NCBI GenBank assembly: GCA_963802095.1
Contig: CAWDHI010000005.1
Span: forward strand, 228,457-292,456
Direction: 5' to 3'
DNA: 64,000 nt
Origin: CAVVEQ01 sp963802095
GTDB lineage: Bacteria > Chloroflexota > Anaerolineae > Anaerolineales > Anaerolineaceae
Position 1 is the first letter of the stretch. The number at the start of each line of letters is the position of its first letter. Shown here piece after piece: positions 35,968 through 45,008 of the stretch. The notes below the pieces were generated by a model, which had not been told where the DNA came from, searched no databases, and was given only the letters and a program-made list of their open reading frames with translations. A program made the position numbers and the translations under genes.

Positions 35968-37317
35968 TTGAAAATTCGCATATTTAATCGGAATTCTGCC
36001 GAGGAATCCATTCTCCAACGAAAGCCGTTGGGAGAGGGATCCATCCCTGCGCAATTACAGGAACGCATTCGGGCAATTTTCGGCGCAGACATAACGCCAC
36101 AGCAGGCGGTCCAGCGAATCCTCGCTGATGTTCGATCCCGGGGGGACGCGGCGTTAATTGATTGGACCCTCAAATTGGATGGCAAACGAATCGAGCGGTT
36201 CCAGATCCCCAGGGATGAAATCCAGGCATCCCTGAAAGCAGTTTCCCCCCAAATGGTAGATAACTTTCAGGCTGCAGCCAACAGGGTGGAGGCGTTCCAT
36301 AAACTTCAACCAATTAGTGCCTGGTTCACCACCCAGACCGGTCCCCGCCTGGGCCAGATCTTCCGGCCAATCCGGCGGGTGGGTTTGTATATCCCGGGCG
36401 GATCTGCGCCCCTGCCATCCAGCGTGATCATGTCCACCATCCCGGCAAGGGTTGCCGGCGTGGAGCAGATCTCGCTATTTTCCCCGCTTGGGCCGGATGG
36501 AAAAATTCCGGATGTCATCCTCGCCGCTGCTGCGGTTTGCGGGGTGGAAGAGGTCTATTCCCTGGGCGGAGCACAGGCTATCGCTGCGATGGCTTATGGG
36601 ACCAGCCAGGTTCCTGCGGTTGATAAGATCTATGGCCCTGGCAATCTTTTCGTCACCCTGGCAAAGCGCGAGGTATTCGGAACAGTGGGCATCGATGGGC
36701 TGGCTGGACCGACAGAAACGGTTGTGATAGCAGATGACTCCGCCCGTCCAGATTGGGTGGCGTTGGATCTCCTCGCTCAGGCGGAGCACGATCCGCTTGC
36801 GTCAGCCATCCTGATCACCCCTTCACGATCCCTTGCAGAAAATGTCGCCACCGAGGTGGAAAATCTGCTTGCTCCAGAAAGCCAGCAACCATTCGGTCGG
36901 TCGGAGATCATCCTGGCATCGCTTCAGGGTGGTAGCGGTATCGTCGTTACCCAAAGCCTGGAGGAGGCTTTCGATCTTGCGAATAGCTACGCACCGGAAC
37001 ATCTGAGCCTGTCCATCTCGAATCCCGAAAGCTGGCTGGAAAAAGTCCGGTGTGCCGGTGGGGTCTTCCTGGGCGAGCAATCCTTTGAAGTGTTGGGTGA
37101 TTATGCTGCTGGTCCCAGCCATGTGATGCCCACCGGGGGGACCGCCAGGTTTGCCTCACCTTTGAACGTTCTCGATTTTATGCACATCATCAGTGTGGTC
37201 GGATTGGATCCCGCCGAGGCGCGGGAGATCGCTTTGGTTTCAGCCCAGCTTGCCCGGGTGGAAGGTCTGGATGCCCATGCCCGTTCCGCGGAAGCCCGTG
37301 CAGCCAGGGATAAATAA
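35968..37317 (+). CDS. hisD: Histidinol dehydrogenase
   Basis: A 449-residue enzyme of normal length that oxidises L-histidinol to L-histidine with two NAD+. All expected sites are visible: zinc ligands Gln and His in LLAQAEHDPLASA (about 271 and 274), catalytic Glu-His in YAPEHLSL (about 344-345), the GDYAAGPSHVMPTGG segment with the zinc Asp (about 378), and the final zinc His in EGLDAHARSAEAR (about 437). The start is TTG after GAGAGGA. It is the first structural gene behind the histidine attenuator and lies 22 bases before an ABC importer. HpsN-type relatives exist, but the His leader supports a histidine role. Confidence 0.92.
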   Translation: MKIRIFNRNSAEESILQRKPLGEGSIPAQLQERIRAIFGADITPQQAVQRILADVRSRGDAALIDWTLKLDGKRIERFQIPRDEIQASLKAVSPQMVDNFQAAANRVEAFHKLQPISAWFTTQTGPRLGQIFRPIRRVGLYIPGGSAPLPSSVIMSTIPARVAGVEQISLFSPLGPDGKIPDVILAAAAVCGVEEVYSLGGAQAIAAMAYGTSQVPAVDKIYGPGNLFVTLAKREVFGTVGIDGLAGPTETVVIADDSARPDWVALDLLAQAEHDPLASAILITPSRSLAENVATEVENLLAPESQQPFGRSEIILASLQGGSGIVVTQSLEEAFDLANSYAPEHLSLSISNPESWLEKVRCAGGVFLGEQSFEVLGDYAAGPSHVMPTGGTARFASPLNVLDFMHIISVVGLDPAEAREIALVSAQLARVEGLDAHARSAEARAARDK

Positions 37318-37339
37318 TTCTTTTTGAGAGGAAAATAAG

Positions 37340-38305
37340 ATGAAAAACCGTTTTGTTGTAATTGTCGTCCTTTTGAGCGTGACCGCCCTGGTTCTGGCGG
37401 CATGCGCCCCGCAACCTGTCGAAAAGGTGCAGGTTCGGATCGGTACCCAGCCCTGGATCGGTTACGGCCCCTGGTATATCGCTGCCGAAAAGGGTCTGTT
37501 CGATAAGTACAATATCGCTGCTGAGCTGGTTAATTTCAACACGGACCAGGACGTTAATGCCGCGTTTGCCTCCGGGAATATGGAAGCGGCCAACCTGGCC
37601 ACCCACACGGCTGCCAGACTATTCGAAGCTGGCGTCGACCTGAGGGTGGTCCTCCTGGAAGATGCTTCCTACGAAGCGGATGCCATCCTGGCAGGTGAGG
37701 GCATCAAGAGCATTGCAGACCTGAAGGGAATGAAGGTGGCTTATGAAGAAGGCGCCACCAGCGACCTGCTGCTTAATTACGCGCTGGGTCAAAACGGGAT
37801 GTCCATTGCGGATATCGTTCCTGTTCCTTTACCTGCTTCCGATGCCGGCCTGGCGCTGGTGGCTGGCGAGGTGGATGCAGCAGTGACCTATGAGCCATAC
37901 ATCACCGAAGTGCTCAAACAGGACGAAAAATTGAGCCTGCTCTATACTGCAGCGGAGCGGCCCGGGCTCATCTCGGACGTGTTGGTTGTGCCTCAGAGCT
38001 TCGCAAAACAGAACCCGGCGGTTGTGAAGAACCTGGTCAAGATCTGGGATGAAGCCCTTGCGTTTTATAAGAGCAACCCGGATGAAGCGAAAGCGATCAT
38101 CTCCAAAGCAGTTGGTGCTGAACCCGCCGACCTGGCAACCGCCTTTGACGGTGTGGAATTTTACGACCTGGCTGCGAATGCGGAACAGTTGGGCGGGGCT
38201 TTCTTCCCCACCTTCGAGGATATTGGAAAAGCAGCTGTGGCAATGGGCTTTCTGAAAGCCTTCCCACAGGCACAGGATCTTGTAGATACTTCATACCTGA
38301 AATAG
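37340..38305 (+). CDS. ABC transporter substrate-binding lipoprotein (NitT/TauT/SsuA type)
   Basis: A 321-residue lipoprotein: signal MKNRFVVIVVLLSVTALVLAA with lipobox LAAC, then a type-2 periplasmic-binding fold. IGTQPWIGYGPWYIAAEKGLFDKYNI is the NMT1/THI5-SsuA signature. Later motifs include IADLKGMKVAYEEGATSDLLL and EVDAAVTYEPYITEVL. Such proteins bind sulfonates, nitrate, thiamine precursors or other small amphipathic compounds. It begins 22 bases after hisD with RBS GAGAGGA and no terminator between, so it should share the histidine-controlled transcript. A histidine-related ligand (for example histidinol or an imidazole) is an inference from that context. Confidence 0.9.
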   Translation: MKNRFVVIVVLLSVTALVLAACAPQPVEKVQVRIGTQPWIGYGPWYIAAEKGLFDKYNIAAELVNFNTDQDVNAAFASGNMEAANLATHTAARLFEAGVDLRVVLLEDASYEADAILAGEGIKSIADLKGMKVAYEEGATSDLLLNYALGQNGMSIADIVPVPLPASDAGLALVAGEVDAAVTYEPYITEVLKQDEKLSLLYTAAERPGLISDVLVVPQSFAKQNPAVVKNLVKIWDEALAFYKSNPDEAKAIISKAVGAEPADLATAFDGVEFYDLAANAEQLGGAFFPTFEDIGKAAVAMGFLKAFPQAQDLVDTSYLK

Positions 38306-38316
38306 GTAAGGACTCT

Positions 38317-39162
38317 TTGCAAAAAAGTAAACCGCACGAAGTGATTAAAACCACGCAGCCGGGGAGACGCCATCTCCGGCTGCTGGAATTGCACCGTGAT
38401 ATTTCCCCCGTGGTGTATTGGTCTGCTGGAACCGGCCTTATCGCGCTGGTACTGGTGGGTTGGGTGGTTCTCACTGGTCTGGGACTGGTGAAGCCGATCT
38501 TCCTGCCCTCACCCTCCGCTGTGTGGGCAGAATTCATCCGCCAGGTAACGGAAGGTATCTTGTTGGCGGATATGACCGCCAGCCTCTACCGGATCATGGC
38601 TGGTTGGATGATATCCACCCTCATCGCATTACCGATCGGAATTCTTATGGGCAGCTTCCGGTTCTTTGAGGGCTTGTTCGAACCATCTGTGGATCTTGTC
38701 CGCTACATGCCGGCTGTTGCGTTCGTTCCCCTCAGCATCCTCTGGCTGGGAGTAGGGGATTCCCAAAAATTCCTCATCCTGTTCATTGGCACCTTCTTCC
38801 AGGAAGTGTTGATGATTATGGACAATGTCAAGAATGTGCCAAAGGAATTGGTCCAGACCAGTTACACACTCGGGTTGGGTAAATGGGAGGTACTCAGAGA
38901 TGTGGTGCTGCCAACAGCCCTGCCCGGCATTTGGGACACATTTCGGATAACCCTGGGCTGGTGCTGGACCTACCTGGTAGTCGCTGAGCTGGTGGCTGCC
39001 AATGTGGGACTGGGCTACCGGATCATGCGCGCCCAACGATTCCTGCAGACAGAGAGCATCATCCTGGGAATTCTCATCATAGGGTTGCTGGGCTTGGTGA
39101 CGGACCTTTTATTCAAGGCGGCAGCCAGGCGCATGTTCACCTGGGTGGAGAGGCAGGCATAG
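38317..39162 (+). CDS. ABC transporter permease (NitT/TauT type)
   Basis: A 281-residue membrane protein with about six helices after a 40-residue N-terminus. The cytoplasmic loop ELVQTSYTLGLGKWEVLRDVVLPTALPGIWDTFRITLGWCW is the EAA-type loop of the SsuC/TauC/ThiX permease family that contacts the ATPase. The TTG start follows AAGGA, 11 bases after the binding protein. Its 3' end abuts the ATPase gene with no gap. It forms the channel for the importer behind hisD. Confidence 0.9.
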   Translation: MQKSKPHEVIKTTQPGRRHLRLLELHRDISPVVYWSAGTGLIALVLVGWVVLTGLGLVKPIFLPSPSAVWAEFIRQVTEGILLADMTASLYRIMAGWMISTLIALPIGILMGSFRFFEGLFEPSVDLVRYMPAVAFVPLSILWLGVGDSQKFLILFIGTFFQEVLMIMDNVKNVPKELVQTSYTLGLGKWEVLRDVVLPTALPGIWDTFRITLGWCWTYLVVAELVAANVGLGYRIMRAQRFLQTESIILGILIIGLLGLVTDLLFKAAARRMFTWVERQA

Positions 39163-39969
39163 GTGAGCATTAAAGTTGAGGCTAAAAACGTCGGGCGTGT
39201 ATTTAAAATGCGCCATGGGCAGGAGGTTATTGCGCTGCAGGATTTCAACCTTACGGTCCGGGATAATGAATTTGTCTCCATTATCGGCCCTTCCGGGTGC
39301 GGGAAATCATCGTTCCTCCAGATGGTGGCCGGTTTGGATTTTCCCGACAGCGGGGAGATCCTGGTGGACGGCGCTCTGGTGAACAGCCCGGGAGCGGATC
39401 GGGGCATGGTATTCCAGGGATACACGCTCTTCCCCTGGCTGACCGTTGAGGAAAATGTTCGTTTTGGATTGAAAAAATCCTCCCTGCCTGCGGAGGATAA
39501 AGCAGAAATCGTCCGCAGTTACCTCGAGCTTGTTGGGTTGACCGCTTTCGCAAGGGTCTACCCCCGGCAGCTTTCGGGGGGAATGCGGCAACGTGCTGCC
39601 ATCGCCCGCGCACTTGCTGCAAAACCCAAGGTGCTATTAATGGACGAACCCTTCGGCGCGCTGGATGCGCAAACCCGGTTGATGATGCAAGCCCTGCTTC
39701 TGGAAGTGTGGGAGCGGGAACGAACCACTGTTTTGTTTGTCACACATGATGTCGAGGAAGCGATTGTGCTTTCAGATAGAGTCTACCTGATGTCCGCCAG
39801 ACCTGGAAAGGTGCGGGAAGTGATGGAGATTGATATCCCCCGGCCGCGGAAATTCTTTGAAGCCGAATACAACCCAAAGTTTCAATCCCTCAGAAAACAA
39901 TTACTGGAGTTGATCCGCGAAGAAGTTGAATCTGCCTTTATCGCGGGATTTGCGACCCCAAATTTCTGA
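39163..39969 (+). CDS. ABC transporter ATP-binding protein (NitT/TauT type)
   Basis: A 268-residue ABC ATPase with Walker A GPSGCGKSSF near residue 45, Q-loop VFQGYTLFPWLTV, signature LSGGMRQRAAIARALA, Walker B VLLMDEPFGALD and switch His in FVTHDVEEA. It matches SsuB/TauB. The start codon is GTG directly after the permease stop, so translation is coupled. It ends the hisD-importer unit; the following 155 bases hold a separate promoter. It powers uptake of the unknown substrate. Confidence 0.92.
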   Translation: MSIKVEAKNVGRVFKMRHGQEVIALQDFNLTVRDNEFVSIIGPSGCGKSSFLQMVAGLDFPDSGEILVDGALVNSPGADRGMVFQGYTLFPWLTVEENVRFGLKKSSLPAEDKAEIVRSYLELVGLTAFARVYPRQLSGGMRQRAAIARALAAKPKVLLMDEPFGALDAQTRLMMQALLLEVWERERTTVLFVTHDVEEAIVLSDRVYLMSARPGKVREVMEIDIPRPRKFFEAEYNPKFQSLRKQLLELIREEVESAFIAGFATPNF

Positions 39970-40050
39970 TATCCATTCAACATATATGCCGCAAGATACG
40001 GGATCCATGCCTTTGCGCTATTATTTTCTTTTCTAACCTTATACAAACCA

Positions 40051-40079
40051 TTGCCATACTCTCTCTTGGCGGATAATAT
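40051..40079 (+). promoter_or_regulatory. Putative promoter of the fasciclin gene
   Basis: TTGCCA (40051-40056) and TAATAT (40074-40079) are separated by 17 bases, 45 bases upstream of the start codon. Confidence 0.4.
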
Positions 40080-40124
40080 TGGTACATAAGTAGTACATAC
40101 CATATACAACCAAGGAGAGATGAA

Positions 40125-41081
40125 ATGAAAAAGTTTGGATTCGTAAGTGTGTTGATGACAGCGGTCTTTATTCTGGCCGCCTGCGCCCCGGCAATGACCC
40201 CTGCTCCCGAACCCACCATGGTTCCCGAGCCCACCGCCATGCCCGAACCGATGTTGAAAGATATTGTTGATACCGCTGTTGCAGACGGCCGCTTCGGAAC
40301 GCTGGTTGCAGCAGTCCAGGCCGCCGGGCTGGTGGATGCCCTCAAGGGGGAAGGTCCCCTGACCGTATTTGCTCCCACCGATGATGCCTTCGCCATGCTC
40401 CCTGCCGGAACGGTGGAAAGCCTGTTGAAGGCGGAGAACCTGGAGCAGTTGAAGTCCATATTGCTCTACCACGTGGTTGGCGGCAAATTAATGGCCTCCG
40501 ATGTAACCTCCATGTCGTCTGCTGAAAGCCTGGAAGGCAGCGAGATCGCCTTCAAGGTGGATATGGGCAACGCCTATGCCAATGAAGCCAAGATCATCAT
40601 CACCGATATTGAAACCTCCAACGGGGTCATCCATGTGATCGACTCGGTGCTTCTGCCCCCGGCGAAACTGTCCGATATCGTTGACACCGCTGTAGCTGAT
40701 GGGCGCTTCAAGACCCTGGCTGCTGCGCTCGGAGCTGCCGGGTTGGTGGAAACCCTCAAGGGGGAAGGTCCCTTCACCGTCTTTGCCCCGACCGATGATG
40801 CCTTCGCCAAGCTGCCTGCCGGAACAGTGGAAACCCTGTTGAAGCCGGAGAACCTGGAACAGTTGAAATCCATCCTGCTCTACCACGTGGTCAGCGGCAA
40901 AGTGCTGGCCGACCAGGTGGTGACCCTGGAAAGCGCTGATACAGTGCTTGGGAAACCAGTAACGATCAAAGTGATGGACGGCAAAGTGTACGTGAATGAC
41001 AGCCAGGTTGTGCTCACCGATGTGCTGGCCTCAAATGGCGTGATCCACGTGATCGACTCGGTGCTTCTGCCCCCTCAGTAA
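40125..41081 (+). CDS. Fasciclin-domain lipoprotein with two FAS1 repeats
   Basis: A 318-residue surface lipoprotein: signal MKKFGFVSVLMTAVFILAA with lipobox LAAC, a Pro/Glu/Met linker (about 20-42), then two FAS1 domains (about 43-178 and 181-318). Each carries LTVFAPTDDAFA or FTVFAPTDDAFA, the AGTVE..LL..ENLEQLKSILLYHVV block, and ends NGVIHVIDSVLLPP. The two domains are also nearly identical in DNA over about 150 bases, pointing to recent tandem duplication. FAS1 proteins mediate adhesion. It is monocistronic, with its own promoter, RBS AAGGAG and a perfect terminator. Confidence 0.93.
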   Translation: MKKFGFVSVLMTAVFILAACAPAMTPAPEPTMVPEPTAMPEPMLKDIVDTAVADGRFGTLVAAVQAAGLVDALKGEGPLTVFAPTDDAFAMLPAGTVESLLKAENLEQLKSILLYHVVGGKLMASDVTSMSSAESLEGSEIAFKVDMGNAYANEAKIIITDIETSNGVIHVIDSVLLPPAKLSDIVDTAVADGRFKTLAAALGAAGLVETLKGEGPFTVFAPTDDAFAKLPAGTVETLLKPENLEQLKSILLYHVVSGKVLADQVVTLESADTVLGKPVTIKVMDGKVYVNDSQVVLTDVLASNGVIHVIDSVLLPPQ

Positions 41082-41106
41082 TCAAAGCCAAGTACTACGA
41101 AAAGAG

Positions 41107-41134
41107 AGCTGTCCTGAAAAGGACAGCTTTTTAT
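41107..41134 (+). terminator. Intrinsic terminator of the fasciclin gene
   Basis: AGCTGTCCT / AGGACAGCT with a four-base loop, followed by a T-run. Confidence 0.88.
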
Positions 41135-41222
41135 TTGATGTGATTATCTTGAGGATAAAAAATGGAATCCTCGGATTGTCAATCAGGCTGTTTTCAGGAT
41201 AGATCACGGCTGGTGGGTTACC

Positions 41223-42116
41223 TCAACCTATCACCCACGCACCCAGCGGGCTGGTACCCAACTGTAAGGTTCGTGAATTCACTCCTTCCCGCGAAAAGGT
41301 GCCGCACAAGATCTCTTTCAGCTTCTCATCCTGTGTCCTAGAAAATGCGATCAAACTCGGTCCGGCTCCGGAGAGTGCAGCAGCATACCCGGCTTTTCGT
41401 ATTTCCTGCAACGCTAGCTCTGCCCCGGGGATTAGCTTGAGTCTGTAAGGTTCGTGCAAGAGATCCCCCATAACCTTTGCAAGCAAGTCCAGGTCACCAC
41501 TGCGGAACGCCTCCACCACTACCACTGCCCGACCAATATTGAACACAGCATCCTCATGCGGGATGGTCCGGGGAAGTGCCTGGCGCGACTTACGGGTGGG
41601 AAGGTTCACCGCCGGTAATACCACCAGGGTCTTGATCGTCGGAACATCGAAGCGCTGAGCCAGCCATCCGGTTTCGGTATGCACGGTGACTACCATTCCC
41701 CCCAGCATCGCAGCAGAAGCGTTATCAGCGTGCCCTTCCAAACCCGCAGCCAGGCGGATCATTTCACCCGTCTCCATACGCAGCCCATGCAATGAGTCTG
41801 CAGCCATAATACCCATTACCACCGCCGAGGCACTAGAGCCCAACCCCGAGCCGATGGGGATGCGGCTGGTCATGCGGATATGCAACCCGCCCGGGCGGGT
41901 GAGTCCCTGGGATTCCAGGCAGCGCAGGTAGGCGCGGATAACGAGGTTGTTCTCATCCGTTGGAAGGGTGGCGGAACCCTCGCCGGAAACTTCCACCCGG
42001 AAATCTGCAGCCGGTTCGATCTCTGCTTCGTTCCAAAGATCCAGGGCAAGCGCCAGGCAGTCGAACCCGGGACCCAGGTTGGCGGTGGTGGCGGGAACGC
42101 CGATTTTGAGTTTCAT
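41223..42116 (-). CDS. thrB: Homoserine kinase
   Basis: A 297-residue GHMP kinase starting MKLKIGVPATTANLGPGFDCLALAL. The GHMP ATP loop is IPIGSGLGSSASAVV (about 88-102) and the C-terminal motif is AALSGAGPSLIAF (about 248-260). It phosphorylates L-homoserine, the substrate of the threonine synthase encoded just upstream. The genes overlap by 4 bases (ATGA), so they are translationally coupled in the order thrC-thrB. Confidence 0.95.
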   Translation of the reverse strand: MKLKIGVPATTANLGPGFDCLALALDLWNEAEIEPAADFRVEVSGEGSATLPTDENNLVIRAYLRCLESQGLTRPGGLHIRMTSRIPIGSGLGSSASAVVMGIMAADSLHGLRMETGEMIRLAAGLEGHADNASAAMLGGMVVTVHTETGWLAQRFDVPTIKTLVVLPAVNLPTRKSRQALPRTIPHEDAVFNIGRAVVVVEAFRSGDLDLLAKVMGDLLHEPYRLKLIPGAELALQEIRKAGYAAALSGAGPSLIAFSRTQDEKLKEILCGTFSREGVNSRTLQLGTSPLGAWVIG

Positions 42117-43183
42117 GCACTCTCCCCGAGAATCGCTGCGGTCAGCGCGTCCACATTACCCGGGAGCAGCCGTGGTGCGGGCATGCTCTGCGCGATGATA
42201 TCGGGATCCTTCATCCCGTGCCCGGTACAGACTGCCACAACCCGCTTGCCTTCAAGTTGGATTTGACCTTCCTTTAATTGGGCAGCCAGACCAGCCAACC
42301 CAGCTGCGGAAGCGGGTTCCACCCAGATGCCCTCTCCGGCGAGGGTGCGCTGCATGGCCAGGATCTCCTCGTCGCTCACGGCGATGATCCTGCCGCGGGA
42401 TTCCTCTGCTGCGGCCAGGGCTTCCTCCCCGCGGGCGGGCTTGCCGATGCGGATGGCGGTCGCCACCGTTTCGGGGTTCTCCACCGGATGCCCCAGCACA
42501 AGAGGGGCGGAGCCAGCCGCCTGCACCCCGAGGATACGCGGAAGCCCGGTTTGCCTAACCTGATCATATTGGCGGAATCCCATCCAGTAGGCAGTAATAT
42601 TGCCGGCGTTGCCAACCGGCAGGCAGAGCCAATCCGGTGCTAAACCGAGCACATCGCATATTTCAAAAGCCGCCGTCTTCTGCCCTTCCAGACGGTAGGG
42701 ATTGAGCGAATTTACCAGGGCGATGGGGTGCCGGTTGGCGATCTCCACCACCAGGCTGAGGGCATCGTCAAACGAGCCTTGTATCTGGATCACTTCTGCG
42801 CCATAGGCAACGGCACCAGCAAGCTTGCCAGCAGCAACCTTACCCTCCGGGATGATCACGACAGCACGCATCCCCGCCCTGGTGGCGTAGGCAGCCGCGG
42901 AAGCAGCAGTGTTGCCGGTGGAGGCGCAAATGACTGTTTTCACATTCCGCCCGTATGCTTCGGAGATCGCTACGGTCATGCCCCTGTCTTTAAAGGACCC
43001 GGTCGGGTTGAGGCCTTCATACTTGACCCATAGTTCAAACCTGCCTCCAAGCTCTTCCGCAAGGCGCGGAACCGGAATCAGGGGCGTATCCCCTTCCAGG
43101 AGGGAAATCTCGCAAGTGTGGGTCGGGATATCCATCAAGGAGTGATAGTGGGAAAGGATGCCCGTGTGTTGGGTTGTTTTCAT
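42113..43183 (-). CDS. thrC: Threonine synthase
   Basis: A 356-residue PLP enzyme (fold type II). The PLP Lys is in NPTGSFKDRGMTVAISEA (about residue 61). The phosphate-binding GNAGNITAYWMGF and the C-terminal AVCTGHGMKDPD are typical of class 2 threonine synthases. It converts O-phospho-L-homoserine to L-threonine. It is the first gene of the thrC-thrB pair and starts 103 bases beyond the ptsI end, past a terminator. No threonine leader peptide was found in that gap. Confidence 0.94.
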   Translation of the reverse strand: MKTTQHTGILSHYHSLMDIPTHTCEISLLEGDTPLIPVPRLAEELGGRFELWVKYEGLNPTGSFKDRGMTVAISEAYGRNVKTVICASTGNTAASAAAYATRAGMRAVVIIPEGKVAAGKLAGAVAYGAEVIQIQGSFDDALSLVVEIANRHPIALVNSLNPYRLEGQKTAAFEICDVLGLAPDWLCLPVGNAGNITAYWMGFRQYDQVRQTGLPRILGVQAAGSAPLVLGHPVENPETVATAIRIGKPARGEEALAAAEESRGRIIAVSDEEILAMQRTLAGEGIWVEPASAAGLAGLAAQLKEGQIQLEGKRVVAVCTGHGMKDPDIIAQSMPAPRLLPGNVDALTAAILGESA

Positions 43184-43236
43184 TTGATGTATGACTTTCG
43201 GTGTTTTCGATTGGTTAGTATTTTAACGGATAGCAA

Positions 43237-43269
43237 AATAAAAAACCGGCGAAAATGAAAGCCGGTTTT
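43237..43269 (-). terminator. Intrinsic terminator of ptsI
   Basis: In the minus direction AAAACCGGC and GCCGGTTTT pair across a 10-base loop and end in a T-run (GGTTTTTTATTTTG). Confidence 0.8.
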
Positions 43270-43286
43270 GGGATTAATAATGTTGA

Positions 43287-45008
43287 TCATGTATTTTTCG
43301 AGCGATACTTTTCCAATGTACCCTTTACCGCTTGGATACTTGGCTGATCGAGTGCCTCTTTTGCGATTCGTTGACAATCCCCGGTGTTCAACCCGCGAAT
43401 GAGTTCTTTTACCTCAGGGATCGCAGATGGCGACATGCTGAATTCATCCAACCCCATCCCGATTAAAAGCGGCGTGGCCAGCGGGTCCCCGGCCATCTCG
43501 CCGCATAGACCCACCCAACGCCCTTTTTCATGCGCCTTCTGGATCGTTCTGTCGATCAACTTCAACACTGCCGGGTGGAAGGGGCTGGCAAGGTAGGCCA
43601 CCCGTTCGTTGGTGCGGTCCACTGCCAGCGTATACTGGGTCAGATCATTGGTGCCGATGCTGAAGAAATCCACGAATTTAGCCAGGTGTTCGACGATCAA
43701 CGCTGCCGAGGGGATCTCCACCATGATACCGAACTGGGTTTTTTGAACCCGCAGTGCGTTTTCCATTTGGAGCGAGGCTTTTGATTCTTCGAAAAGTGCT
43801 CTGGCTTGCTGCACTTCTTCCACACTGGAAACCATGGGTGCCATGATCCGCAGGTCATTTTGTGGGGAGGCAGCTTTCAGCAATGCCCGCATCTGTGTCA
43901 GAAGCATTTCCGGATGTTCGCGCATCATTCGGATGGCCCGCCAGCCAAGGAATGGGTTGGATTCCTGCTGGAGGTCGAGATAATCCACCTGCTTATCACC
44001 GCCAATATCCAAGGTGCGAACCACCACCGGGCGGCTGCCCATCACCAGGAATATCTCCCGATAAATGGCAGCCTGCTCCTCTTCGGTGGGGAGACGGCCG
44101 AAATCCAGGTAGAGGAATTCAGTCCGCAGAAGCCCCACCCCTTCGGCACCGAATTCGACGGCTTGGCGGGCATCTTCCACACCGCCGATATTGGCAACGA
44201 TCTCAACAATCTTTCCATCCAGGGTGAGAGCAGATTCACTCGCGGATTTCAAACGGTCCTGCCAGATCAGCTCCCATTGCCGCCGTGCTTGCTTTGCGGC
44301 TTCAATTTCCTCTGTTGAAGCCTCGATTGTCAGGATACCGGTATCTCCGTTAAGAATGACCTCTGATCCTTCATCTATAAGGGGAAATTCGAATGGGATG
44401 CTCACCGCGGCTGGCACAGCCAGGCTGCGAGCTAGGATAGCGGTGTGCGAAGTGGGTCCGCCCCGCCGGGTGCACAGACCTAGGATCATCGACCGCTCAA
44501 ACTGGATGGTATCGGACGGGGTGAGGTCTTCGGCCAGGATGATGGATGGCTGCGAGAGTTTATATTGATCCAGGGATATTTCATTAAGGCAATAAAGGAT
44601 GCGCCGGCTGACGTCGCGGATATCCTGGGCGCGCGCTTTGAAGTAATCATCTTCCAGGGCAAGCATTTGCCGGGCGAATCCTTCCGCAGTTTCCGCCACA
44701 GCCGCCTCGGCGTTGATCCGTTCACCGCTGATGGCGGATTGAATCGCCCCAATGAATTCAGGGTCTTCCAGGAAAAGCTTGTGAGCCTCAAAGATCGCAG
44801 CGTCTGCTTCTCCGATGTTTTCAAGAGCCCGATTATGGAGTTGCTCCAGTTGTACCCCAGCGTCGCGCAGCGCTTTTTCAACCCGTTCGATCTCCAAATA
44901 TGGATCCTCGATGGGTTTCCGGTTGGTGCTTACGGCGACAGGCCGATAAATCCAGCACGGACCAATGGCAATCCCACCCGAAACGGCGATCCCTGTAAAT
45001 TGACGCAT
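43287..45008 (-). CDS. ptsI: PTS enzyme I (phosphoenolpyruvate-protein phosphotransferase)
   Basis: A 573-residue enzyme I of usual length. The phospho-His site is GGPTSHTAILARSLAVP (His about residue 187). The C-terminal PEP barrel has LLRTEFLYLDFGRLPTEEEQ, DIGGDKQVDYL, FSIGTNDLTQYTLAVDRTNE and the catalytic Cys in WVGLCGEMAGDP. It transfers phosphate from PEP to HPr. Its ATG overlaps the HPr stop by one base (TGATG), so the two are coupled. With the IIC, IIB and IIA genes on the same strand upstream, the window encodes a full sugar phosphotransferase chain. Confidence 0.95.
   Translation of the reverse strand: MRQFTGIAVSGGIAIGPCWIYRPVAVSTNRKPIEDPYLEIERVEKALRDAGVQLEQLHNRALENIGEADAAIFEAHKLFLEDPEFIGAIQSAISGERINAEAAVAETAEGFARQMLALEDDYFKARAQDIRDVSRRILYCLNEISLDQYKLSQPSIILAEDLTPSDTIQFERSMILGLCTRRGGPTSHTAILARSLAVPAAVSIPFEFPLIDEGSEVILNGDTGILTIEASTEEIEAAKQARRQWELIWQDRLKSASESALTLDGKIVEIVANIGGVEDARQAVEFGAEGVGLLRTEFLYLDFGRLPTEEEQAAIYREIFLVMGSRPVVVRTLDIGGDKQVDYLDLQQESNPFLGWRAIRMMREHPEMLLTQMRALLKAASPQNDLRIMAPMVSSVEEVQQARALFEESKASLQMENALRVQKTQFGIMVEIPSAALIVEHLAKFVDFFSIGTNDLTQYTLAVDRTNERVAYLASPFHPAVLKLIDRTIQKAHEKGRWVGLCGEMAGDPLATPLLIGMGLDEFSMSPSAIPEVKELIRGLNTGDCQRIAKEALDQPSIQAVKGTLEKYRSKNT

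Noticed and set aside
35968..37317. HpsN-type (sulfopropanediol) dehydrogenase instead of HisD, suggested by the sulfonate-type ABC genes downstream
   Set aside because: The full histidinol dehydrogenase active site is present, and the histidine-rich leader directly upstream points to histidine metabolism. It remains a weak alternative.
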